Positions 8,754 to 15,871 of a stretch of 39,349 nt of DNA are shown here, piece after piece. The DNA comes from JBBIND01 sp037444075. GTDB lineage: Bacteria > Acidobacteriota > Terriglobia > Bryobacterales > Bryobacteraceae. The notes under the pieces are model-generated. The model saw nothing but the letters and a program-made list of their open reading frames with translations, made no database searches and was not told the DNA's origin. The translations under genes and the position numbers were made by a program. Location of the stretch: assembly GCA_037444075.1 (NCBI GenBank), contig JBBIND010000039.1:1-39349 (forward strand). The letters run 5' to 3'. Each line of letters opens with the position of its first letter. Position 1 is the first letter of the stretch.

Positions 8754-9926
8754 ATGGCCGCCGCCAACCATCATCGCTACCTGGTGAAGTCGCTCTTGCA
8801 CGCCGCCCGGGTGCTGGAATGCTTCACGCACCCTGCGGAGACGCTGCGCCTGCGCGAGATTGTAGACCGGTCCGGTCTGACCAAGGGGACGTGTTTCCGG
8901 CTGTTGTACACGCTGCACCACTGCGGATTTGTCGAAAAGGTAGGCGAAAACCAGTACAAGCTCATGTGGCTGGCCCGCGCCAAGAAGCGCTGGCGGGTAG
9001 GCTACGCCGCGCAGGGGCAGGATACTTCCTTCACGCAAGAGGTGCTGGCTGGTCTGGTGCGCGCCGCCGAAAGGGAGCAACTGGAGTTGATTGTGGTCGA
9101 CAACCGCTACCAACCGAAAGTAGCCCTGAGGAATGCGGACCACCTCATACGGGAACGCGTGGATCTGGTGATTGAGTTTCAAACGGACGAATCCGTGGCG
9201 CCTGCCATTTCGGCGAAGTGTTTGGAGGCAGGCATCCCGATGATCGCTATCGACATTCCGCACCCCGGGGCCACCTACTTCGGAGCCAACAACTATGAGG
9301 CGGGTCTGTTAGCGGGCCGCTGGCTGGGGAAATGGGCGCTTAAACATTGGGCCGGAGAAGTGCATGAGATTCTGCTGGTGGAACTGGGGCGCGCGGGATC
9401 ACTGCCGCGGGCCAGGATGCGCGGTGCGCTGGACGGCATCCGCGAATCCTTAAGGGAGACCGAGCCCTGCCCCGTCAGCCAACTCGACGGGGACGGGCAG
9501 TTCAAGACTGCGCAGGAAGAGGTTCGAAGATACCTGCGAGTATCCAAGGCCAGGCGCGTCCTGATGGCCGCTGCCAATGACCCGAGCGCGCTCGGAGCGC
9601 TGCGAGCCTTCGAGGAAGCCGGCCGGGCGGCGGGCGTTGCGGCGGTTGGGCAGAACGCCGAGCCGGAAGCGCGCGCCGAATTGAGGCAGGCGCGGACACC
9701 GCTGATTGGCTCGGTAGCGTTCTTTCCGGAAAGGTACGGAGACGGCCTGGTGCGGCTGGCTCTGGACATCCTGGCGCGCAAGGCTTTGCCGCCGGCGGTG
9801 TTCGTCAAGCACCGGCTGATCACGCGCGACAATGTCGATCGCTTCTATCCGAATGACACCCTCTTTGGTATCCAGGGTTTCAAACTCCCCCACCAACCCT
9901 CGGAGGCACATCCTCCCGAATCCTGA
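8754..9926 (+). CDS. Chimeric transcriptional regulator: IclR-type HTH plus sugar-binding (periplasmic-binding-like) domain
   Basis: A 390-residue regulator. Residues about 8-65 form an IclR-type winged HTH (LRLREIVDRSGLTKGTCFRLLYTL, then a wing around GENQYKL). IclR proteins usually carry a GAF-like effector domain next; here residues about 90-370 resemble type I periplasmic binding / LacI-type domains of the RbsB kind (LIVVDNRY, AIDIPHPGATYFGANNYEAG, VLMAAANDPSALGALRAFEEAG). There is no signal peptide, consistent with a cytoplasmic sensor. It is divergent from the receptor at 4829-8356 across a gap rich in palindromes, so it probably senses a sugar and controls that receptor and itself (inference). 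The ATG at 8754 has only a weak ribosome site. Confidence 0.75.
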   Translation: MAAANHHRYLVKSLLHAARVLECFTHPAETLRLREIVDRSGLTKGTCFRLLYTLHHCGFVEKVGENQYKLMWLARAKKRWRVGYAAQGQDTSFTQEVLAGLVRAAEREQLELIVVDNRYQPKVALRNADHLIRERVDLVIEFQTDESVAPAISAKCLEAGIPMIAIDIPHPGATYFGANNYEAGLLAGRWLGKWALKHWAGEVHEILLVELGRAGSLPRARMRGALDGIRESLRETEPCPVSQLDGDGQFKTAQEEVRRYLRVSKARRVLMAAANDPSALGALRAFEEAGRAAGVAAVGQNAEPEARAELRQARTPLIGSVAFFPERYGDGLVRLALDILARKALPPAVFVKHRLITRDNVDRFYPNDTLFGIQGFKLPHQPSEAHPPES

Positions 9927-9946
9927 GATCTCGAATCTAGACATTC

Positions 9947-9978
9947 TTGATGGAGATTAGGTTGATGTGCTAATCTCC
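9947..9978 (+). promoter_or_regulatory. cysD promoter overlapped by a perfect inverted repeat
   Basis: TTGATG (9947-9952) and TAATCT (9971-9976) are 18 bases apart and could be -35 and -10 boxes. The arms GGAGATTAG (9952-9960) and CTAATCTCC (9970-9978) are perfect 9-base inverted repeats covering this core, as expected for a repressor or activator site. Predicted start of transcription (about 9983) is at or next to the ATG at 9984, and no Shine-Dalgarno lies just before it, so the message may be leaderless. Confidence 0.5.
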
Positions 9979-9983
9979 CCTGT

Positions 9984-10901
9984 ATGGGTCCCGTCACGGC
10001 AGACCGGCGGTTGTCGCACCTTCGCGCCCTGGAGGCTGAGAGCATCCACATCATCCGGGAAGTGGCCGGGCAGTTTGCGCGCCCCGTACTGCTGTACTCC
10101 ATCGGCAAGGACAGCTCCGCGATGCTGCACCTGGCGCGAAAAGCGTTCTACCCGGGCGCCCTCCCGTTTCCGCTGCTCCATGTGGACACTACGTTCGAGT
10201 ACCCGGAGCTGATCGAATTCCGGGACGCCTTCGTGAGGCAGATAGGCGCCCGGCTGGAAGTGTACACAAACCAGGCAGCCATCGCCGCGGGCGCCAACCC
10301 TTACGCTCTGGGAACGGCTAAGTGCTGCTCGCTGTTGCGCACACGCGCTTTGGTGGACGCACTGAAGCAAGGCGGTTACGACGCTGCGCTGGGAGGGGCG
10401 CGGCGCGACGAGGAACGGTCACGGGCCAAAGAGCGGGTCTTCAGCTTCCGTGACGTCAACGGGCACTGGGATCCTAAGAACCAGCGTCCGGAGTTGTGGA
10501 ACATCTACAACGGGCGCGTGGACCCGGGCGAATGCATCAGGGTGTTTCCGCTCTCCAACTGGACCGAGCAGGACGTCTGGAACTACATCCAGCTGGAGAA
10601 GATACCCCTGGCGCCTTTGTACTTCGCGCGGGAGCGGCAGGTGATCCGGCGCAACGGGAGCCTGATCCCGCTGGAGACTAACGTAGCGGTTCAGCCGGGT
10701 GAGCAGCCCGAGCCGGTGATGTGCCGGCTGCGTACGCTGGGATGCACGCCGTGCTCAGGAGCCATTCCCAGCGGCGCGGACACAGTGCAGAAGATCATCG
10801 ACGAACTGACCGCCTTTCGCCGGTCAGAACGCGAGAACCGGTTGATCGACCACGATCAGGACGGTTCGATGGAATTGAAAAAACGCGAGGGCTACTTCTG
10901 A
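9984..10901 (+). CDS. cysD: Sulfate adenylyltransferase subunit 2
   Basis: A 305-residue small subunit of ATP sulfurylase, which makes adenosine 5'-phosphosulfate (APS) from sulfate and ATP with CysN. It has the PP-loop ATP pyrophosphatase motif SIGKDSSAML (about 39-48), the ALGGARRDEERSRAKER segment and the family C-terminus (LRTLGCTPCSGAI, DQDGSMELKKREGYF). Length and ends match CysD fully. The stop overlaps the cysN start by one base (TGATG), indicating translational coupling. The gene opens the cysDNH cluster; neither a sulfate transporter nor sulfite reductase lies in the window. Confidence 0.95.
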   Translation: MGPVTADRRLSHLRALEAESIHIIREVAGQFARPVLLYSIGKDSSAMLHLARKAFYPGALPFPLLHVDTTFEYPELIEFRDAFVRQIGARLEVYTNQAAIAAGANPYALGTAKCCSLLRTRALVDALKQGGYDAALGGARRDEERSRAKERVFSFRDVNGHWDPKNQRPELWNIYNGRVDPGECIRVFPLSNWTEQDVWNYIQLEKIPLAPLYFARERQVIRRNGSLIPLETNVAVQPGEQPEPVMCRLRTLGCTPCSGAIPSGADTVQKIIDELTAFRRSERENRLIDHDQDGSMELKKREGYF

Positions 10902-12562
10902 TGGCTGCGGTTACGGAGCCGGTGACGACGGATGCAAACCTCCTGCGGCCCGCGGAGAGCGAGAAGACCTTGCTGCGTTTCTTCACCGCAGGGAGCGTGG
11001 ACGACGGCAAATCCACGCTCATCGGCAGGCTGCTGTTCGACACCAACGGCGCATACGAAGATCAAGTGGAAGCGGTGCGAAACAGCAAAGTGAACCGCGC
11101 CGCGCACGGTGTGGATTACTCGCTGCTGATGGACGGCTTGCGCGCCGAGCGGGAACAAGGGATCACCATCGACGTAGCCTACCGGTACTTCGCCACTCCG
11201 CGCCGGAAGTTCATCATTGCCGATACGCCCGGCCATGAGCAGTACACGCGCAACATGGCTACGGGCGCATCCACCAGTGAAGCCGCCGTGATCCTGCTGG
11301 ACGCCCGCAAGGGTGTGCTGCGGCAGTCGCGCCGGCATGCGTTCATAGCGGCTCTGATGGGCATCCGCCACTTCGCAGTGGCCGTCAACAAGATGGATCT
11401 GGTGGGTTGGTCGCGCGAGGTCTTCGACTCCATCGCCGCTGAATTCCAGACACTGGCCTCGCGGCTCGGACACCCTCGGATGACCTTCATCCCGCTTAGC
11501 GCGCTGGAGGGCGACAACGTGGCCTGGCGCTCGGCGCGGATGGAGTGGTACGAGGGGCCGAATTTGCTCGAATGGCTGGAAACCGTGGAGCCGGGTCACG
11601 CGGGGGAGGCGAGCGCGTTTCGAATGCCCGTCCAGATGGTGATCAGGCCGTCGGCGGAATTCCGCGGGTTTGCCGGTCAGATCGCGACGGGGCGCGTGGC
11701 GGTGGGAGACGCCGTCGCGGTGGCGCCTTCCGGGCGCGCGTCGCGCGTGAGCCGGCTAGTTTCCTTTGACGGGGACCTCCAGGAGGCGTTCGCGCCCCTG
11801 TCGGTCACCGTGTGCCTGGAAGATGAGGTGGACATCAGCCGGGGTGACTTGCTCTACACCACCCGGAACGCGCCGGAAGTGGCCCGCCGGCTGGAGGGCA
11901 CTCTCGTCTGGATGAGCGATGAGGCTCTGGAGACTGAGCGGACTTACCTTTTGCAGCAGGGGGCGAATATCGTGCCAGCCCGCGTCACGGCGCTGCTTGA
12001 CCAAACCGACGTAGACACTTTCGCCACGGCGCCCTCGCAGCAATTGAAACTGAATGAAATAGGCCGCGTGCGGCTGGAAACATCCAGGCCCATTCCTTTC
12101 GATGTGTTCAGCACGAACCGGTCGACGGGCAGGTTCATCCTGGTTGACCCGCTCACGAACGCGACCATGGCGGCAGGCATCATCGAGCGCGGCGAGGGCG
12201 CGGCGCGCCGCAGGGCAGGCGACCGGTTCAAACCTGACCCACTGACGCCCGCGGAGCGGCAGGCGCGCTTCGGGCACTCGGCCGCAACGGTTCACCTGCC
12301 GGGCCGGTCCTCTGCCGCTGACATGCTGGAGAGACTGCTGTTCGAGCACGGCTGCCACGTAGTCCGTTTGCGCGGCGAGGAGGGGCGCCTTGCGGAGACT
12401 CTGATCGAATCCGGCGTGATCGTGATCCTGGACGCGGATACGATCGGCGGCGACCAGAACCTGCCCGAGGACGACGAGGCTGCCGCCAGACTCGTAATGC
12501 GAAGGCTCGAGACGAGAGGAGTGATTTCGAGCGGCGCCGTGGAGCAGGGTGAAGGGATATGA
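10901..12562 (+). CDS. cysN: Sulfate adenylyltransferase subunit 1 with a degenerate APS-kinase-like tail
   Basis: A 553-residue GTPase subunit of ATP sulfurylase that drives APS formation by CysD. GTPase motifs are intact: GSVDDGKST (31-39), DTPGHEQ (108-114), NKMD (163-166). EF-Tu-like beta-barrel domains follow to about residue 445. Stand-alone CysN is around 475 residues and CysNC fusions around 630, so this is an intermediate length. From about 453 the tail resembles APS kinase (SAATVHLPG, then LERLLFEHGCHVVRLRG, then LAETLIESGVIVILDA), but the P-loop GLSGSGKST is replaced by GRSSAADM and the later catalytic region is missing. Kinase activity is therefore unlikely. The start at 10901 is fixed by the overlap with cysD and the aligned N-terminus; the longer upstream frame lies inside cysD. 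Confidence 0.93.
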   Translation: MAAVTEPVTTDANLLRPAESEKTLLRFFTAGSVDDGKSTLIGRLLFDTNGAYEDQVEAVRNSKVNRAAHGVDYSLLMDGLRAEREQGITIDVAYRYFATPRRKFIIADTPGHEQYTRNMATGASTSEAAVILLDARKGVLRQSRRHAFIAALMGIRHFAVAVNKMDLVGWSREVFDSIAAEFQTLASRLGHPRMTFIPLSALEGDNVAWRSARMEWYEGPNLLEWLETVEPGHAGEASAFRMPVQMVIRPSAEFRGFAGQIATGRVAVGDAVAVAPSGRASRVSRLVSFDGDLQEAFAPLSVTVCLEDEVDISRGDLLYTTRNAPEVARRLEGTLVWMSDEALETERTYLLQQGANIVPARVTALLDQTDVDTFATAPSQQLKLNEIGRVRLETSRPIPFDVFSTNRSTGRFILVDPLTNATMAAGIIERGEGAARRRAGDRFKPDPLTPAERQARFGHSAATVHLPGRSSAADMLERLLFEHGCHVVRLRGEEGRLAETLIESGVIVILDADTIGGDQNLPEDDEAAARLVMRRLETRGVISSGAVEQGEGI

Positions 12563-12641
12563 GAAGCCGGGCAACGTTTCCAGCCGGCTCAGAGCGGCTG
12601 GCAAACAGAAACCCTGGAAGGCTTGACAGAAAGGCGAAGTG

Positions 12642-13313
12642 ATGGCAGATCTGCTGACCCGAGCTCAGGAATTGATCAGCAAGCACGCACGAGGCAACCT
12701 CTGCCTGACGTGCAGTTTTCAGGCCGAAGACGTGGTGGTGCTGGATCTGCTGCGAACAGTCCGCCCGGATGTCCCGGTGTTGTTCCTCGACACCGGGTAC
12801 CATTTCGACCAGACCATCGAGTACCGTGATCGCATTTCCACAGCGTGGGATTTGAACCTGGTGAACCTCACACCGCAGGAGAGCGTGGCGGAGCAGGAAT
12901 CCCGCTCGGGGCGCTTATATGAGACGGACCCGGCGCGCTGCTGCGCCCTCCGCAAAGTGGAGCCGCTCATGGCTGGGCTGGCTTCTTATGATGTCTGGTT
13001 CACGGGTCTGCGGCGCGAACAGTCACCTACTCGCGCGGGCCTCCAGGAGGAGGAATGGCACCAATTGCCGTCCGGGCGTCAAGTCCGTAAGGTGAGTCCG
13101 TTGGCGCATTGGAATTGGCAAGACGTACAGGCGTATATGGTGGTGAACGATATTCCGCGTCTGCCGCTCTATGACGAAGGCTATGTGAGCATTGGCTGCG
13201 CCCCCTGCACGGCGAAACCCGCTGAAGGAGCCCACGCACGCTCAGGCCGGTGGGGCGGGCAGAAGCTCGAGTGCGGAATACACACGTTCACGCAGGTAGC
13301 GCCGAAAGGCTGA
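12642..13313 (+). CDS. cysH: Assimilatory adenylylsulfate (APS) reductase
   Basis: A 223-residue CysH-family enzyme reducing APS to sulfite with electrons from thioredoxin. It has the family nucleotide loop CSFQAEDVVVLDLL, LDTGYHFDQT, and the catalytic-Cys tail KLECGIHT. Two extra cysteine pairs, in ARCCALRKVE and GCAPCT, are the ligands of the [4Fe-4S] cluster that marks APS-type rather than PAPS-type reductases. This agrees with the lack of a functional APS kinase beside it. A GTG precedes the ATG directly (12639); the ATG at 12642 is preferred, with AAGG a few bases upstream. It lies 79 bases after cysN and is probably cotranscribed. Confidence 0.93.
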   Translation: MADLLTRAQELISKHARGNLCLTCSFQAEDVVVLDLLRTVRPDVPVLFLDTGYHFDQTIEYRDRISTAWDLNLVNLTPQESVAEQESRSGRLYETDPARCCALRKVEPLMAGLASYDVWFTGLRREQSPTRAGLQEEEWHQLPSGRQVRKVSPLAHWNWQDVQAYMVVNDIPRLPLYDEGYVSIGCAPCTAKPAEGAHARSGRWGGQKLECGIHTFTQVAPKG

Positions 13314-13429
13314 GCACCGGCTATGCGCCGCATCCGCGGCGGACTTCGCGCAGGATTGACTGAATCTGTTCCAGGCCCGCGAAACGCCTTCGCGGCATTT
13401 CCCGAGAACCGCCGACGCCACGTGCGCCA

Positions 13430-13458
13430 TTGACATGCGCGCCACCCCTGGATAGGAT
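13430..13458 (+). promoter_or_regulatory. Sigma70-like promoter for the isomerase-ThuA pair
   Basis: A perfect TTGACA (13430-13435), a 17-base spacer and TAGGAT (13453-13458, four of six) precede the isomerase gene. Transcription would start near 13465, about 50 bases before the ATG at 13514. This rules out the upstream in-frame ATG around 13430. Confidence 0.6.
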
Positions 13459-13513
13459 GCCTCCAGGCCGGCCCGTGTATTACCCGCCGGCATCATCACA
13501 CCCGGAGAACGAA

Positions 13514-14383
13514 ATGAAGATCGGTTTCCACACGGATGCATTCAACAGCGCTTACTGGAACTTCGAGCAGTGCCTCCAGTGGGCCCAACGCAACCAGGTC
13601 GAGTACATCGAATGCGGAGCCATCGATGGCGTCAGTTGGATTCACGGTTTGGGCTATCAACCGCACGTCGCGCTGTGGGAGGACCCGCTGTTGCTGCGCG
13701 CGAAGATGGAGCGCTACGGAGTGCAGTTTTCGCAATTGGACGCAGCCTTCCCGCTGTCTCTGCCGGAGGGCGCGTCGCTCGGTGTGGAATACGCCCTTCA
13801 CGCCATTCGCTGGTCGAAGCTGGTTGGCTGCCCGCGCGTGGACACCACCGACGACCGCCATGCGCCGGAGGGCATGACGGACCGGGAGACCATGGACCAC
13901 ATGCGGCGCATCTACAAACAGATTCTGAAGGCCGCCGAAGCCTATCAGATAGTAATCAACATCGAGCCGCACGGACACTACACCACCAAGCCGGAGTTCA
14001 TGGAGGAGATGCTGTCGTTCGCTGATTCCCCTTACCTCGGACTGAACATGGACACGGGCAACACCTACATTGCAGGGCAGGATCCGGTGGAGTTTCTCAG
14101 CCGGTTTTCCGGCCGAGTCAATCACGTGCACATCAAGGACGTGAGTCCCAGCCTGGCCGCTGCCGCCCGGGGCGATTTGACCGGCATCGCTGTCAGCCAC
14201 TGCGCCATCGGAGAAGGCGTCAACGCGGACAACATCCGCCGCTGTTTGGAACTGCTGAAGCAGAGCGGGTACGACGGCGTCCTCAGCATGGAATGCGAAG
14301 GGCAGGGCGGCCCGATGATTGAACGAAGCCTTGGTTGGTTGCGCGAGGCGATGTCCTCGGCAGCCGCCCAATCCGGAGCCTGA
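13514..14383 (+). CDS. Sugar phosphate isomerase/epimerase (TIM barrel)
   Basis: A 289-residue xylose-isomerase-like TIM barrel of the sugar isomerase/epimerase (AP endonuclease 2) superfamily. Metal-binding type motifs are visible: NIEPHGHYTT (Glu and His), LNMDTGNTYIAG (Asp), VNHVHIKDV (His-x-His) and LSMECEGQ (Glu near the end). The fold handles keto-aldo or epimerisation reactions on sugars or inositols; the substrate is not deducible. GGAG stands six bases before the ATG at 13514. The next gene, a ThuA protein, starts 16 bases after the stop. ThuA and such isomerases are commonly neighbours in sugar catabolic loci, so joint use of an oxidised or modified sugar is likely (inference). Confidence 0.85.
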   Translation: MKIGFHTDAFNSAYWNFEQCLQWAQRNQVEYIECGAIDGVSWIHGLGYQPHVALWEDPLLLRAKMERYGVQFSQLDAAFPLSLPEGASLGVEYALHAIRWSKLVGCPRVDTTDDRHAPEGMTDRETMDHMRRIYKQILKAAEAYQIVINIEPHGHYTTKPEFMEEMLSFADSPYLGLNMDTGNTYIAGQDPVEFLSRFSGRVNHVHIKDVSPSLAAAARGDLTGIAVSHCAIGEGVNADNIRRCLELLKQSGYDGVLSMECEGQGGPMIERSLGWLREAMSSAAAQSGA

Positions 14384-14398
14384 CGGGGAGACAACTCT

Positions 14399-15871
14399 AT
14401 GCGAAGAATGCCGGGCCTCATTCTGCTGTGCCTGCCCTGGCTCTGCGCGGCGCAGCCTGAAACAGCCCGCGTGCGGGCGCTCGTCCTCACCGGCGAAACC
14501 GACCTGCCCTATCATGACTGGCGTCAGACCACGCCGTTCCTCAAGGGCATCCTGGCAGGCACGGGCCGGTTTGAAGTGAAGGTGCTCGAGGAGGTGCGCG
14601 GCGTGACGGCGGCCACTCTCGCGAGCCATGACGTGCTGGTGCTGAACTACAACGGGCCCCGCTGGGGAGAGGCCACCGAGCGCGCCGTGGAAGAGTTCAT
14701 CCGTTCAGGCAAAGGCATGATCGCCGTGCATGGCGTCAGTTACGGCCATTTCTTCGGGATGGTGATGAAGGAACGGTGGACGGCTGACCCGGCGGGTGAT
14801 CCGGGCTGGACGGCGTATGCCGACATGCTCGGCTCCACCTGGAAGCCGGAGAACATCGGCCACGGCGCCAGGCACATCTTTCCGGTCAAGTGGGTGGACA
14901 CCGAACACCCCATCAGCAAAGGCCTGGAACCGGTTTTCATGGCGAATGACGAACTGTATCACCGCATGGACCTGAAGCCGAATGCCCACGTGCTGGCGCG
15001 CGCTTACAGCGACCCGAAGACGCGCGGTACAGGGCGCGAAGAGCCGGTGATCTGGACAACGAGCTTCGGTCAGGGAAGGGTCGTGCACATGACGCTGGGG
15101 CACGACCTTTCGGCGATGGTTCAAACCGGGTTTGCCACTGCCTTCGCACGCGGTGCGGAATGGGCCGCCACCGGAAAAGTCACGCTGCCGGTTCGTATTG
15201 AGGCGATTCCATCACCGGCGAGCGGCGCCGTGAGGGTACTCGCCGTAACCGGCGGCCATTCCTTCCCCACCGCCTTTTTCGGGCTTTTTGAGGGGTACGA
15301 CGACATCGCCTGGACGCACGCCGGCTCACCTCGTGAGGCGTTCACGGCGAGGATGGCAGAGAGATTTGACGTTGTGGTGCTCCACGATATGCATGAGGAT
15401 CTCGCGGAGCCGCAACGCGACAACCTGCGCAGATTCGTAGAAAGCGGGAAGGGTGTAGTCTCCACCCATCACGCCATCGTCAACTACACGGCGTGGCCCT
15501 GGTGGCATGAGGAAGTGGTGGGCGGCAAGTTCTTCACCAAAGCCACTCCGGAGCACCCGCAGTCCGAGTACAAGGAACACGTTGAGATGGTGGTGCTGCC
15601 GGCGGCGGGTCAGGGCGCGCACCCTATCCTGCGGGGCGTCGGGCCATTGCCACTGGTCGATGAAACTTACCGCAAAATGTGGCACTCGCCTCGCATCACC
15701 GTGCTGATGGAAACCAGCCACGCGTTGAACGACCGGCCGGTGGTCTACATCGGTCCGCACCCCAAAGCGCGCGTCATCTACATCCAACCGGGCCACGGCG
15801 AGGAAACTCTGAAGCACCCCGGATACCGCCGGCTGGTGCGCAACGCCATTCTCTGGGCGGCGGGGCGCTAG
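14399..15871 (+). CDS. Secreted protein with two tandem ThuA domains
   Basis: A 490-residue exported protein. A short Sec leader (about 1-19, LLCLPWLCAAQ) precedes two glutamine-amidotransferase-like ThuA domains. The first (about 22-260) has RALVLTGETDLPYHDW, GKGMIAVHGVSYG and FGQGRVVHMTLGHD; the second (about 275-490) has VRVLAVTGGHSFP, FDVVVLHDMHE, SGKGVVSTHHAIVNY and the closing KARVIYIQPGHGEE. ThuA is linked to trehalose and other disaccharide use, although its reaction is unsettled. Two copies in one chain are less usual than one. GGGGAG sits eight bases before the start. Its stop and the stop of the convergent molybdenum-hydroxylase gene share the four bases CTAG. Confidence 0.85.
   Translation: MRRMPGLILLCLPWLCAAQPETARVRALVLTGETDLPYHDWRQTTPFLKGILAGTGRFEVKVLEEVRGVTAATLASHDVLVLNYNGPRWGEATERAVEEFIRSGKGMIAVHGVSYGHFFGMVMKERWTADPAGDPGWTAYADMLGSTWKPENIGHGARHIFPVKWVDTEHPISKGLEPVFMANDELYHRMDLKPNAHVLARAYSDPKTRGTGREEPVIWTTSFGQGRVVHMTLGHDLSAMVQTGFATAFARGAEWAATGKVTLPVRIEAIPSPASGAVRVLAVTGGHSFPTAFFGLFEGYDDIAWTHAGSPREAFTARMAERFDVVVLHDMHEDLAEPQRDNLRRFVESGKGVVSTHHAIVNYTAWPWWHEEVVGGKFFTKATPEHPQSEYKEHVEMVVLPAAGQGAHPILRGVGPLPLVDETYRKMWHSPRITVLMETSHALNDRPVVYIGPHPKARVIYIQPGHGEETLKHPGYRRLVRNAILWAAGR

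Noticed and set aside
12257..12562. Functional APS kinase domain at the end of CysN
   Set aside because: The P-loop is replaced and much of the domain is missing.
13496..14629. 377-codon minus-strand open frame
   Set aside because: Antisense to the isomerase and start of the ThuA gene, both of which have clear motifs and ribosome sites.
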